Positions 9,278 through 19,138 are shown, counted from the first letter of the stretch. The stretch is DNA of 64,000 bases from Sphingopyxis sp. OPL5 (GCF_003797775.2 NZ_CP060725.1:4024001-4088000), one strand, 5' to 3'. Notes: a model not told the origin generated them from the letters alone. Numbers and translations: made by a program.

Positions 9278-9367
9278 CGTCGCCCCCGCGAAGGCGGGGG
9301 CCGCTGGCCGCTTTGCTCGACCTCGCCGCGTAAACCGATAGCGGCCCCCGCCTTCTCGGGGGCGACG
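9278..9367. repeat. Intergenic inverted repeat, family B
   Basis: Arms 9278-9305 and 9340-9367 are 28-bp reverse complements with one mismatch. The core CCCCCGCGAAGGCGGGGG is itself able to fold (CCCCCGC / GCGGGGG around GAAG). A second copy lies at 30729-30804. Placed between the convergent ends of the reductase and DEAD-box genes, so it could also halt transcription, though no U-tract follows. Confidence 0.88.
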
Positions 9368-9373
9368 AGCAGA

Positions 9374-10780
<1,407 letters not shown>

Positions 10781-10894
10781 AGGGTCATCATGTCCGGAAA
10801 ATTGAGGTCGCACGGCGTCCCACGCCAGCCCGCGCTGCGGCGCCCTTGCGGAACTACCAGCCGAAAGTCAAGAAAAGCTGGCGAAAATCGCCGA

Positions 10895-11455
10895 TCAATC
10901 GTCGTCGCGCACCGCGACCATCAGGCGGAACTTGTCGATTTCGCATTTGGCACCGGTTCGTGCGTGAATCTCGTCGCGATCCTCGCAAAGCTGGCCGTCC
11001 TCGTTACCCTTCATATAGAAACCGGCATAGAAATCGAGCGCGCGGCAACCGCGGTTGAGCTGCGCGCGCAATCGCTGCCTCTGCCGCGTGATCAGGTCGA
11101 TGCTGTCGCGCTGAACCGCCTGCATTCCGATGATGTTCCGCATCGCGACGCATTTCGGCGCCTTTTTCTCTTTCCAGACGATCGGCGGCGCTTCGCGCTT
11201 GCGCTGCGGCTCGCCGGGGCTTGCCGCGAAATTGGTGAGCGACGATCGCTGCGCCGGTACGCGGATGATCAACTGCTGTTCGATGATAACCTGGAACCAC
11301 GGAGCGCCGGCGCTTTCGGGCATGGGCACCATCGCGGCGATCGGCTCGGGCGGCGCTATCGGCGCCTCCGTGTCGGCCGCGGGTGCCGCGGCCACGAGGA
11401 ACAGGGCAAACGCTGCCGTCACTGCGCGTCGGGCGCCCCCTCGGCGCGCTGACAA
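10895..11455 (-). CDS. Secreted hypothetical protein
   Basis: 186 residues with an Arg-rich n-region and hydrophobic core (RRAVTAAFALFLVAAAPAAD), so likely exported to the periplasm. The mature part is about 160 residues with three cysteines (CVAMRN, RGCRALDF, QLCEDR, plus KCEID giving four in total) that could form disulfides, and the segment AMRNIIGMQAVQRDSIDLI. I do not recognise a family. The start is TTG 11455, with AAGGG about twelve bases upstream; a GTG at 11422 would shorten the signal peptide. It lies upstream of, and in the same direction as, the DEAD-box gene. Confidence 0.65.
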   Translation of the reverse strand: MSARRGGARRAVTAAFALFLVAAAPAADTEAPIAPPEPIAAMVPMPESAGAPWFQVIIEQQLIIRVPAQRSSLTNFAASPGEPQRKREAPPIVWKEKKAPKCVAMRNIIGMQAVQRDSIDLITRQRQRLRAQLNRGCRALDFYAGFYMKGNEDGQLCEDRDEIHARTGAKCEIDKFRLMVAVRDDD

Positions 11456-11602
11456 AAACCGTTGTTCACCCTTGGCTCCCGAACCCGATGCTGGCTGGAC
11501 GCGCGGGCTTCACTCGTCCATGGCCTCCCCAATAGCGATCATGATTGAACAGCAAATGAACTGTTGTCGACCCATTTTGACGATCCGTCACCTCGTCCGC
11601 GA

Positions 11603-13039
11603 ATGTCCGCGCCGATGACGCGGCCCCCGACGCCCGACCTGCTGGCACAGCTTGCCGCCCTGCTCGGCCCCAAGGGCTTCGCGACCGACGACGACAGCCT
11701 CGCGCCCTGGCTCACCGACTGGCGCGGCAAATATCACGGCCGCGCCGCCGCGATGCTCTCCCCCGCCACCACCGCCGAAGTCGCCGCCGTCGTCCGGCTT
11801 TGCGCCGCGCAGGACGTCGCCATCGTCCCGCAGGGCGGCAACAGCGGCATGGTCGGCGGCGCGACCCCCGACGCCAGCGGCGCGCAATTGCTGCTCAGCA
11901 CGCGCCGCATGAACCGCGTCCGTACCATCGATCGCGCGGCGGGACTCGCCGTGGCCGAAGCCGGCGTTATCCTCGAGAATTTCCACAATGCCGTGCTGGC
12001 GGAAGGTTTCCGGTTCCCGCTGACCCTCGGCGGCAAGGGGTCGGCGACGATCGGCGGGCTGGTATCGACCAACGCCGGCGGCACCCAGGTGCTGCGCCAC
12101 GGCACGATGCGCGCCCTCGTCGCGGGGGTCGAGGCGGTGCTGCCCGACGGCCAAGTCTTCGACGGACTGGCGCCGCTCAAGAAGGACAATCGCGGCTATG
12201 ACCTGCGGCACCTGCTGTGCGGGGCGGAGGGGACGCTGGGCATCGTCACCGCCGCGACGCTGCGCCTCGTCCCCGCCGCACAGGACCGCGCGACCGCATG
12301 GATAGGCCTCGAAAGTCCCGACAAGGCGCTGCTCCTGCTGCGCCAGCTCGACGCAGCGATCGGCGCCCCGCTCGAAGGCTTCGAGATCGTCCCGCACGGC
12401 TGCCTAGACGCGGTGCTGCGCCACATCCCGCAGACGCGCCACCCGCTGGGCGGCGACTGCCCTTGGTATGCACTGGTCGAACTCGCCGACGACAAGGCCG
12501 ACGACCTGTCGTCGCGGCTCGAAACCCAACTCGCCATCGCGCTGCAGGCCGGGCTGATCGACGATGTCGTGATCGCCAAGAACGATCGCGAAAGCGACGA
12601 TTTCTGGCGGCTGCGCGATTCGATTTCGGAGGCCGAGCGTGCCGAGGGGCCTGCGATCCAGCACGACGTCAGCGTGCCGGTCGACCTGATGCCGCGCTTC
12701 ATCGCCGACAATCCGGCGCGCCTGACCGCCGCCTTCCCCGGCGCCCGCGCCCTGTCCTTCGGCCATCTCGGCGACGGCAACGTCCATCATCATGTCCAGC
12801 CGCCCGCCGGGGTCGACGGCCGCGCCTGGATCGCCGCGCATGGCGAGGACGCGAGCCGCCTCGTCTACAGCCATGTCATCGAACTCGGCGGCTCGCTTTC
12901 GGCCGAACATGGCATCGGCCAGATGAAGCGCGACCTGTTCGCCGCGCTCGACAGCCCGGCGCGGCTCGCGGCGCTACGCGCGATCAAGGCGGGGCTCGAC
13001 CCCGCGGGCCTGTTCAATCCGGGCAAACTGATCGGCTAG
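11603..13039 (+). CDS. FAD-binding oxidoreductase, D-2-hydroxyacid/glycolate dehydrogenase type
   Basis: About 478 residues with an N-terminal FAD-binding PCMH domain (VPQGGNSGMVGGATPD, LTLGGKGSATIGGLVSTNAGG, LCGAEGTLGIVTAATL) and a C-terminal FAD-oxidase domain ending in FGHLGDGNVHHHVQP and SLSAEHGIGQMKRD. These are the hallmarks of D-lactate, D-2-hydroxyglutarate and glycolate dehydrogenases, which oxidise 2-hydroxyacids to 2-oxoacids with an electron carrier. ATG 11603 or ATG 11615 are both plausible starts; a TTG at 11564 would add a poorly conserved extension. It is monocistronic by spacing. Confidence 0.9.
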   Translation: MSAPMTRPPTPDLLAQLAALLGPKGFATDDDSLAPWLTDWRGKYHGRAAAMLSPATTAEVAAVVRLCAAQDVAIVPQGGNSGMVGGATPDASGAQLLLSTRRMNRVRTIDRAAGLAVAEAGVILENFHNAVLAEGFRFPLTLGGKGSATIGGLVSTNAGGTQVLRHGTMRALVAGVEAVLPDGQVFDGLAPLKKDNRGYDLRHLLCGAEGTLGIVTAATLRLVPAAQDRATAWIGLESPDKALLLLRQLDAAIGAPLEGFEIVPHGCLDAVLRHIPQTRHPLGGDCPWYALVELADDKADDLSSRLETQLAIALQAGLIDDVVIAKNDRESDDFWRLRDSISEAERAEGPAIQHDVSVPVDLMPRFIADNPARLTAAFPGARALSFGHLGDGNVHHHVQPPAGVDGRAWIAAHGEDASRLVYSHVIELGGSLSAEHGIGQMKRDLFAALDSPARLAALRAIKAGLDPAGLFNPGKLIG

Positions 13040-13139
13040 GCCCGCCACCGTCCCCCTTGCGTCGCGGCGCGCAGCCCAATAAGGCGCGCAATCGCATTTT
13101 TTCGCCCGCCGGTGCGGGTGTTCAGTTCGGAGTTTCATC

Positions 13140-13916
13140 ATGGCCACTGCGCCCGCCGCCAATCTGCCGCTTTTCTACAAGGATCTGGTTCCGCTCTCGA
13201 GCGTCGATCACGCCAATTTCCACGCACGGTCGCTCGACAAGGCCGAATTCCTGATCAACCAGCATGCGGTGCCGCTGACCGCGGACGAATTCGTCTCGGC
13301 GAGCCGTTTCTACCCGATCGTCTTTTCGGCCGGCGACAATCCCGTGCCGCTCGCGCTGATGGGCCTCAACGAGGGCGTCAACACCTTCGTCGACGACGAG
13401 GGCAAGCTGATCAACCCGGTCTATGTCCCGGCCTACGTCCGCCGCTATCCGTTCCTGCTCGCCAAGCTGCGTCCCGACACCGACGAGCTGTCGCTGTGCT
13501 TCGACCCGACTTCGGGCGCCGTCGGCGAATTCGAAGAGGGCGATGCGCTGTTCGACGGCCCCGAACCGACCGATCCGACCAAGGCGGTGCTCGAATTCTG
13601 CAAGAATTTCGAAGAAGCCGGCCAGCGCACCGGCGTCATGGTGGACGAGCTGAAAAAGGCCGACCTGCTGATGGACGGCGAAGTCAGCATCCAGCCCGAA
13701 GGCAGCGACAAGCCCTTCATCTACCGCGGCTTCCAGATGGTCGACGAGAACAAGCTGCGCGAACTGCGCGGCGACGTGCTGCGCAAGATGATGCAGAACG
13801 GCATGCTCGGCCTGATCTTCGCGCACCTCTTTTCGCTGCAGCTGATGCGCGAAGTCTTTGCCGAGCAGGTCAAGGCCGGCAAGGTGCCGTTGATTTCGGA
13901 AGCCCCGCTCGTCTGA
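13140..13916 (+). CDS. SapC family protein
   Basis: 258-residue soluble protein of the SapC family, named from an S-layer-associated Campylobacter gene but of unproven function; in sphingomonads and Caulobacter relatives such genes are common near TonB receptors. Diagnostic stretches are FLINQHAVPLTADEFVSAS, FYPIVFSAGDNPVPLALMGL, YVPAYVRRYPFLLA and KPFIYRGFQMVDENKL. No signal peptide. The cytochrome b561 gene follows after 13 bases, so the two may be one transcript, unlike the usual TonB context. Confidence 0.88.
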   Translation: MATAPAANLPLFYKDLVPLSSVDHANFHARSLDKAEFLINQHAVPLTADEFVSASRFYPIVFSAGDNPVPLALMGLNEGVNTFVDDEGKLINPVYVPAYVRRYPFLLAKLRPDTDELSLCFDPTSGAVGEFEEGDALFDGPEPTDPTKAVLEFCKNFEEAGQRTGVMVDELKKADLLMDGEVSIQPEGSDKPFIYRGFQMVDENKLRELRGDVLRKMMQNGMLGLIFAHLFSLQLMREVFAEQVKAGKVPLISEAPLV

Positions 13917-13929
13917 GGAATTGAACCCG

Positions 13930-14472
13930 ATGGCCACCATGTCGACCGGCGCCCCGCGCTACACGAAGGTGGCCATCTGGCTTCATTGGGCGATCGGCCT
14001 CGCGGTGATCGCCAATATCGGCCTCGCGATGCTGACCGAGGATATGCCGCGCGAAACGCATCGGACGGCGATGTTGATCCACAAGGCGCTCGGCATCGCG
14101 ATCCTCGGCTTGACGGTGCTGCGTATCCTCTGGCGGCTCGGCCACAAGCCGCCACCGCTGCCCGCCGCGACTCCCGCCTGGCAACGGCCGGTCAGCAAGC
14201 TCGTCCATTTCCTTTTCTACGCGCTGCTCATCCTGCTACCGCTATCGGGATGGGTCTGGATGTCGGCCGCCGACCGCCCGATCGACTTCTTCGGCCTGTT
14301 TACCGTGCCGTCGATCGCCAGCCCCAGCAAAAGCCTCGCCGACACGCTGCACGAACGGCATGAAGTGCTGGGTCTCGCGATGCTCGCCCTCGCCGCGATC
14401 CACGTCCTCGCGGCGCTGAAGCACCAGTTCGTCGACCGCACCGGGCTGATCGGGCGGATGAATCCCTTTTGA
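13930..14472 (+). CDS. Cytochrome b561 (YodB/CybB type)
   Basis: 180-residue membrane cytochrome with four hydrophobic segments. Histidines suited to bind two b-type haems are in WLHWAIG, MLIHKALG, LVHFLFYALL and the last helix region (AAIHVLAALKHQF). Proteins of this family move electrons across the inner membrane, for example to oxygen or superoxide. ATG 13930 follows a GAGGAA ribosome site; a TTG nine bases upstream is less likely. It converges with the SDHAF4-like gene, leaving a 17-base gap that contains a GC-rich palindrome. Confidence 0.88.
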   Translation: MATMSTGAPRYTKVAIWLHWAIGLAVIANIGLAMLTEDMPRETHRTAMLIHKALGIAILGLTVLRILWRLGHKPPPLPAATPAWQRPVSKLVHFLFYALLILLPLSGWVWMSAADRPIDFFGLFTVPSIASPSKSLADTLHERHEVLGLAMLALAAIHVLAALKHQFVDRTGLIGRMNPF

Positions 14473-14489
14473 CCGCCGCGTCGGCGGGG

Positions 14490-14699
14490 TCAGAAATCGA
14501 TCGCCAGTCCCTTGAGTTCCCAGTCGCCATAGCGCACGGGGTTGCGGCCGCCGGGCTGGTCCTCGGCCTTTTCCTCGAGGATCGGTTCGGGCGCCGGAAC
14601 CGGGGCGTTGGTCCAGCCTTCGGGCGCTTTCACATGCGCGGGGCGCTTGGCCGCGCGCGGCGTGCCGCCGATGGTCTCTGCTTGGCTGTTTTCGGTCAT
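14490..14699 (-). CDS. DUF1674 / succinate dehydrogenase assembly factor 4-like protein
   Basis: 69-residue soluble protein. The C-terminal GGRNPVRYGDWELKGLAIDF matches the defining motif of DUF1674, which includes the mitochondrial factor SDHAF4 (Sdh8) that binds flavinylated SdhA and guards it during complex II assembly. The N-terminal half is Pro/Ala/Lys-rich and likely disordered. ATG 14699 is used because the upstream in-frame extension overlaps the RsmB start region and has no homology. It is divergent from rsmB; no sdh genes are nearby. Confidence 0.85.
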   Translation of the reverse strand: MTENSQAETIGGTPRAAKRPAHVKAPEGWTNAPVPAPEPILEEKAEDQPGGRNPVRYGDWELKGLAIDF

Positions 14700-14763
14700 G
14701 ACGCCGATGTTATAGGAGTTTCCGTGCCCCACGCCAACCGCCCCCGTACCGGATTCCGCCGTC

Positions 14764-16056
14764 ATGGCTGACCGTCGTCCCCGCCGCCCCCGCGGCGCGC
14801 ATCAGGCCGACCCGCCGGGCACCGCGACGCGCAAGGCGGCGCTGCGCCTGATCGACGCGGTGCTGCGCCGCGGCGACCCGCTCGACCTCGCCGCGCATGC
14901 GGCGACGCAGGGCCTGCCGCCGCCCGACCGCGCCTTTGCCGTGGCGATCGTCTCCGAAGCGCTGCGGTGGATGAGCGACATCGACATGCTCATCGACGGT
15001 GCGACCGCCCAGCCGCTGCCCGACGACGTCAAGTCGCGTGCCGTGCTGCGGATCGCGCTGGCGCAGTTGCTGGTGCTGAAAAGCCCGCCGCACGCCGTCG
15101 TGTCGACCGCGCTGCCGCTCGTCGACGGTGGCCCGCGCCGCCTCGTCCATGCGATCCTGTCGCGCGCGCAGCAGGAGGAATGGCAGCTGCCCGAAAGCGC
15201 GAGCCTGCCGCCGGCCACCGCCGAGCGCTGGGCCGCTTTATGGGGCGACGCCTTCGTCGCCGCCGCCGAAACCGCATGGAGCGCTCCGCCGCCGGTCGAC
15301 CTCAGCTTCGCCGCCGCACCCGACGCGGCCGGCTGGGAGGGCGCGCAGTCGCTCGCCCCGCATCACCTTCGCCTGCCCCGCGGCCACGCGATCGAAACCC
15401 TGCCTGGCTTTCGCGAAGGCGGCTGGTGGGTCCAGGATCTCGCCGCCACCCTGCCCGCGCGCCTGCTCGGGGCCGGCGAAGGCCGCTCGGTCCTCGACCT
15501 CTGCGCCGCGCCGGGCGGCAAGACGATGCAGCTCGCCGCCGCCAGCTGGTCGGTTCTCGCGGTCGATTCGAGCGCCAAGCGCCTCGCGCGGCTCGAGGAG
15601 AATCTCGACCGCACCGGCCTTCACGCCGCCGTCGTCCAGGGCGATATCCGCAAATGGCAACCCGGCGAGGCCGCCGACGCGGTGCTGCTCGACGCGCCCT
15701 GTTCGGCGACCGGCATCTTCCGCCGCCACCCCGATGTGCTCCACCGCATCGAGCCGCGCCAGATTGCCGAAATGGCGGAATTGCAGGCCGAACTGCTCGG
15801 CCGTGCCGCGTTGTGGGTGAAGCCGGGCGGGGTGCTCGTCTATGCCACCTGCTCGCTCGAACCCGCCGAGGGCGAGGAGCGGATCGCCGCCTTCCTGGCC
15901 GATCATCCGGACTGGACCATCGACCCCGCACGCGCCGACGAACTTCCCGCGGGAATCGTCCCGACCGAACAGGGCTTCATCCGCACCCTTCCCGGGATGC
16001 TGGCCGAAGCGGGCGGCCTTGACGGTTTCTTCATCGCGCGGTTGCGGGCGCCCTAG
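14764..16056 (+). CDS. rsmB: RsmB-family rRNA (cytosine-C5) methyltransferase
   Basis: 430 residues: a NusB-like RNA-binding domain (roughly 15-150, with AFAVAIVSEALRW and HAVVSTALPLV), then a Rossmann methyltransferase with the SAM motif VLDLCAAPGGKT, motif IV DAPCSATGIFRRHPD and motif VI YATCSLEPAEGEE. The two cysteines in PCS and TCS are those used by m5C methyltransferases of the NOL1/NOP2/Sun family. RsmB modifies C967 of 16S rRNA. The 3' end overlaps the convergent cyclase gene by four bases. Confidence 0.92.
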   Translation: MADRRPRRPRGAHQADPPGTATRKAALRLIDAVLRRGDPLDLAAHAATQGLPPPDRAFAVAIVSEALRWMSDIDMLIDGATAQPLPDDVKSRAVLRIALAQLLVLKSPPHAVVSTALPLVDGGPRRLVHAILSRAQQEEWQLPESASLPPATAERWAALWGDAFVAAAETAWSAPPPVDLSFAAAPDAAGWEGAQSLAPHHLRLPRGHAIETLPGFREGGWWVQDLAATLPARLLGAGEGRSVLDLCAAPGGKTMQLAAASWSVLAVDSSAKRLARLEENLDRTGLHAAVVQGDIRKWQPGEAADAVLLDAPCSATGIFRRHPDVLHRIEPRQIAEMAELQAELLGRAALWVKPGGVLVYATCSLEPAEGEERIAAFLADHPDWTIDPARADELPAGIVPTEQGFIRTLPGMLAEAGGLDGFFIARLRAP

Positions 16057-17837
16057 GCCGCGCGGCGCGACAGGCGGTACAGCGCCAGCTCGCCATAATC
16101 CTTGGCGAGCCGCACCTTGCCGACATAGTCGCAGTCGAACTCGCGCGCGTCGCCGAGCGCGAGCATCGCCGCCATCGGCTGGGTGCAATAGATTTGCCCG
16201 ACCAACGTCACCGGCTCGATCCGCGCGGTGCGCGTGACTTCGGTGCCGTACCATAGTTCGTTGCCAACCACCGGGTCCTGCCCGCGATAGATCGGCCCGA
16301 AGTGAATGCCGGTGCGCATCCCCGCCTGATGGCCTTCCAGCCCCAGCCCGGCGGGCAGCACATCGAGCCGTTCCTGCATGTCGAGCGCGATCCGCGCCGC
16401 GACCGCAGGGTCCGAAATGATCGCGTAAACCGCATCGCCCCACGTATTCCGGAACAGCACCGCCTCGCCATATTCGTCGAGCACGCGCCCTATCCCGCCC
16501 ATCACTTCCTGTGCAAAGATCGGTAACTCCGCCTCGCCAAGCTTTGAAAACCCAGCAAAATCGGCGAACAGGATCGCATACAGCCCGCGCCTCGTTCCCT
16601 CGGGCGGCTTGGGGGCCGGCGGGAACTCCAGCGACCGATCGAGGCCGCCGACCGCGATGGTCACCGTGCGCCCGCCATGCGCCTGCCACAGCGCGAGATC
16701 GGCGTTGGTCCCGGCGATCGCATTGGCGCTGCGCGCCGCCACCGCGGGGTCGACGACCGCGAACTGGATCGCGTCGCTTTCCAGTTCGCGCGCGCGCAAT
16801 CGGGCGAGCCCCATCGCGGTGTGCGAGCCGAGGATGAACTGGCAATCGTCGCTGACGAAGCGGGTGTTGCTCGCGAAATGAACCATCGCCGCCGCGTCGC
16901 GGCAACGAATATAGCGCGCGACCCATGTCTCGCCGCCCGACCGCACCGACTGCGCGATAAAATCCTCCTCGGCAAAGGGCAGGATGATCGTCAGGTCAAT
17001 GCCGCGCGCGATCGCCTCTTCGGCGAAGATGATGTCGGCACCGCAGGCGAGCGGGCCGATCAAGGCCGACAAGGGCTGCGCATCGAGCGCGGCGGCGATC
17101 GCGCGCTGCGCCCCCGCCTCGCCCTCGCCGCCGGCCCGGAACATCCGCCCGCAATAGACGCCGACCGGCGGCGGGCGCAGCAGGTCGACGATCGCCGCCG
17201 CGCTGGCGGCCTCGATCGCGCCGCTCTGCGCCAGCCGCGCGAATTGCCGGCAGGTCGAGGCGCGATCCCCGGCGCGCGCGCTGCCCATCATATCGACCGC
17301 CTGCGCGTGACGCAGCGCCTCGTCGCCGCGCCCGAGCAGCAACAGCGCCTCGATCAGCGTCACCGCATCCCAATAATTGCCCGCCGCTCCCGCCGCCGCG
17401 ATCGGTTCGGCGAGCGCGGCGCCGCGCGCGCGGTCGCCGAGCAGCGCGAACAGGCTCGCGGCGTTGATCGCCGGAAAGGTCGCGCCCGACACCTCCCACG
17501 CGTGATGATAGGCGGCGGCCGCCTTTTCGAGCCAGGGCCGCCGTTCGTCGGCGCGCTGGTCGAAGGCGCGGTCCTTCCAGATCCGCCCCGCGAGCGCGAG
17601 GCTGTCGACGTCGCCCGAACCGGCGAGATCGAGCGCCTCGTACAGATGCATCGCGCCCAGGCTGTCGCCCGATGCGGCCAGCGCGCGCACCATCAGGTAC
17701 CGCAATCGCGGGCTGTCGATGCCCGCGCGGCGCGCGGCGGCGGCGCAGTCGAAGGCGCTCAGCGCGTCGCCCTGCCCCAGCCGGTGCGCCACCTCCGCCT
17801 CGCTCGCGGCGCAGTCCGGCGCTGCGCCTTCGCTCAT
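16053..17837 (-). CDS. TPR/TRAFs-like + SLOG-like + class III nucleotide cyclase protein
   Basis: 594-residue cytosolic protein in three parts. Residues 1-220 are Ala-rich helical repeats like the TRAFs-binding/TPR region of DUF4071 proteins. Residues 224-400 look like a SLOG (Rossmann-like nucleotide-sensing) domain: ALIGPLACGADIIFAEEA, then TIILPFAEEDFIAQSV. Residues 417-590 are a class III cyclase: metal aspartates D426 (ILFADFAGFSK) and D468 (NTWGDAVYAI), and Arg539 in VTRTARIEP. The base-selecting Lys is Asn464 and the usual transition-state Asn is Thr535, so the nucleotide product is uncertain. The start overlaps the TIR gene stop (ATGA, 17834-17837), indicating translational coupling. 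This set of domains is known from bacterial nucleotide-signalling and conflict systems; function here is inferred. Confidence 0.8.
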   Translation of the reverse strand: MSEGAAPDCAASEAEVAHRLGQGDALSAFDCAAAARRAGIDSPRLRYLMVRALAASGDSLGAMHLYEALDLAGSGDVDSLALAGRIWKDRAFDQRADERRPWLEKAAAAYHHAWEVSGATFPAINAASLFALLGDRARGAALAEPIAAAGAAGNYWDAVTLIEALLLLGRGDEALRHAQAVDMMGSARAGDRASTCRQFARLAQSGAIEAASAAAIVDLLRPPPVGVYCGRMFRAGGEGEAGAQRAIAAALDAQPLSALIGPLACGADIIFAEEAIARGIDLTIILPFAEEDFIAQSVRSGGETWVARYIRCRDAAAMVHFASNTRFVSDDCQFILGSHTAMGLARLRARELESDAIQFAVVDPAVAARSANAIAGTNADLALWQAHGGRTVTIAVGGLDRSLEFPPAPKPPEGTRRGLYAILFADFAGFSKLGEAELPIFAQEVMGGIGRVLDEYGEAVLFRNTWGDAVYAIISDPAVAARIALDMQERLDVLPAGLGLEGHQAGMRTGIHFGPIYRGQDPVVGNELWYGTEVTRTARIEPVTLVGQIYCTQPMAAMLALGDAREFDCDYVGKVRLAKDYGELALYRLSRRAA

Positions 17838-19039
17838 TGCGCGGCGGCTTCGGCCGATTTCAACAGCGCGACATTGGCCTTTTCAACGCCCGAAAGCTGC
17901 ACATTGTCGGTGGTCGGCTTGTACCAGCCGAACTGGCCGAAATGTGCACGCAGGCTGGCGTCCTTGAAGCGGAAGCCGTTGCGCGCGAAAATCTCGTTGC
18001 GCGCGATCCGCAGTTCGAGCGCGCTGTAATTGCCGAGTTCGTCCGCCGACAGCAGCCGATCCGACGAATCGGGAATGACGACGCCGCTACCGCCGACGCC
18101 GGTCGGCATCGGCCCGGCGGGAAGCGACGCCGCCCCCGCGCCGGGCGCCGGATCGGGGTTCGCCCCGTCGAGCACGCGAATCAGCTTGCGGAACATATAG
18201 CCGGTGGTGCCGTCGCCCTTGCGCACGCGCCACCAGCTACCGCTTTGCTGATAGGTCAGGAACTTCTCGCCCTCGAGCACCTTACCGAGGATCGCCGACT
18301 GCGACGAGGCTTGCGCACGGATGTTGGTGAAACCTTCGGGATCGTTGATCACCGCGGCGAGGACAAAAGCCTCAACCGGCGCCGCACCATCATCTGCCGT
18401 TTCCGGGGCCCCCGCGACGGCGGCGCTGCCCGATCCGGAGCCGTCGCTCACCGTCGTCCGCATCGGCGTCGGCTGCAGCAGCCACCAGAGCAGGCCCGCA
18501 CCGATGACCGCCGCCGCGCCCAATATCCACGGCAGTGGCGAGGACCGCGGCGCCGTCGGCTCGGCGGGCGCGGAATAGGCGGCGGGCGCCGGGGCGGGCG
18601 TGGGTACCCGGACGGGAACAGGAGCCGCCGGCGACGCATCCACCGGCGCCCGTCCGCACAATTCCTCCAGGCTCATCAGCACCTTGCGCCAGCCGCGATG
18701 GTCGGCCTCGCCATGCCAGTCGGCGAGTTCGGCGAACTGGATCTGGTTGAACGGCAGCGGCGGCATGACGTCATCGATCGCGGTCTGCACCAGCTTCTTC
18801 TGGTTGCGCGCGACATCGGCCTCGGCGCGCACCCATTCGGACTGCGCCGAGGTGTGCGACCAGACGACGATCGCGGCCTTCGCCATGCCGATCTTTTCGG
18901 TGATCACATCGCCATAGCTGCGGTGCGGCGGCAGTTCGGCGTCCCACCAAACCTCATAACCCGCCGCTTTGACCGCCTGGGCGATTTCGGCCACGCGCGT
19001 CTTGTTGTCGCGCGAATAGGAAATGAAGACATCGACCAT
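17834..19039 (-). CDS. TIR domain - transmembrane - SH3 - YARHG protein
   Basis: 401 residues. Residues 1-125 form a TIR domain: VFISYSRDNKTRVAEIA, GYEVWWDAELPP, and SEWVRAEADVA, where Glu73 sits at the place of the catalytic Glu of NAD-cleaving TIRs. A Pro/Ala linker (133-168) leads to one membrane helix (169-188, WILGAAAVIGAGLLWWLL). Beyond it lie a bacterial SH3 domain (224-290, TNIRAQASSQSAILGKV, SWWRVRKGDGTTGYM) and a YARHG domain (326-396, LRIARNEIFARNGFRFKD) that should be periplasmic. The layout suggests an envelope sensor coupled to a cytosolic TIR enzyme or scaffold. First gene of a two-gene overlapping unit with the SLOG/cyclase protein. Confidence 0.87.
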   Translation of the reverse strand: MVDVFISYSRDNKTRVAEIAQAVKAAGYEVWWDAELPPHRSYGDVITEKIGMAKAAIVVWSHTSAQSEWVRAEADVARNQKKLVQTAIDDVMPPLPFNQIQFAELADWHGEADHRGWRKVLMSLEELCGRAPVDASPAAPVPVRVPTPAPAPAAYSAPAEPTAPRSSPLPWILGAAAVIGAGLLWWLLQPTPMRTTVSDGSGSGSAAVAGAPETADDGAAPVEAFVLAAVINDPEGFTNIRAQASSQSAILGKVLEGEKFLTYQQSGSWWRVRKGDGTTGYMFRKLIRVLDGANPDPAPGAGAASLPAGPMPTGVGGSGVVIPDSSDRLLSADELGNYSALELRIARNEIFARNGFRFKDASLRAHFGQFGWYKPTTDNVQLSGVEKANVALLKSAEAAAQ

Positions 19040-19110
19040 CGGCTCGCCCCTTGTTGCCGGGGAAGGCTAGCGGGGGTTGGTGCCTATTGCCAGTGCTCGC
19101 GGTCACATCC

Positions 19111-19138
19111 AACCCTCTCCCCTGCAGGGGAGAGGGTT
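19111..19138. repeat. Perfect 28-bp palindrome
   Basis: The sequence is its own reverse complement over 28 bases; the half-site is AACCCTCTCCCCTG with a PstI-like CTGCAG centre. It lies 7 bases beyond the DUF885 stop and 71 bases before the TIR gene start, both on the minus strand, so it may end the first transcript, act on the TIR promoter, or be a repeat unit. No U-tract follows. Confidence 0.85.

Noticed and set aside
14468..14492. Rho-independent terminator between cytochrome b561 and the SDHAF4-like gene
   Set aside because: A GC palindrome is present but neither strand has a U-tract after it.
15238..16926. 562-codon minus-strand frame spanning rsmB and the cyclase
   Set aside because: It covers parts of two real genes in the wrong frame and is Arg-rich without motifs.
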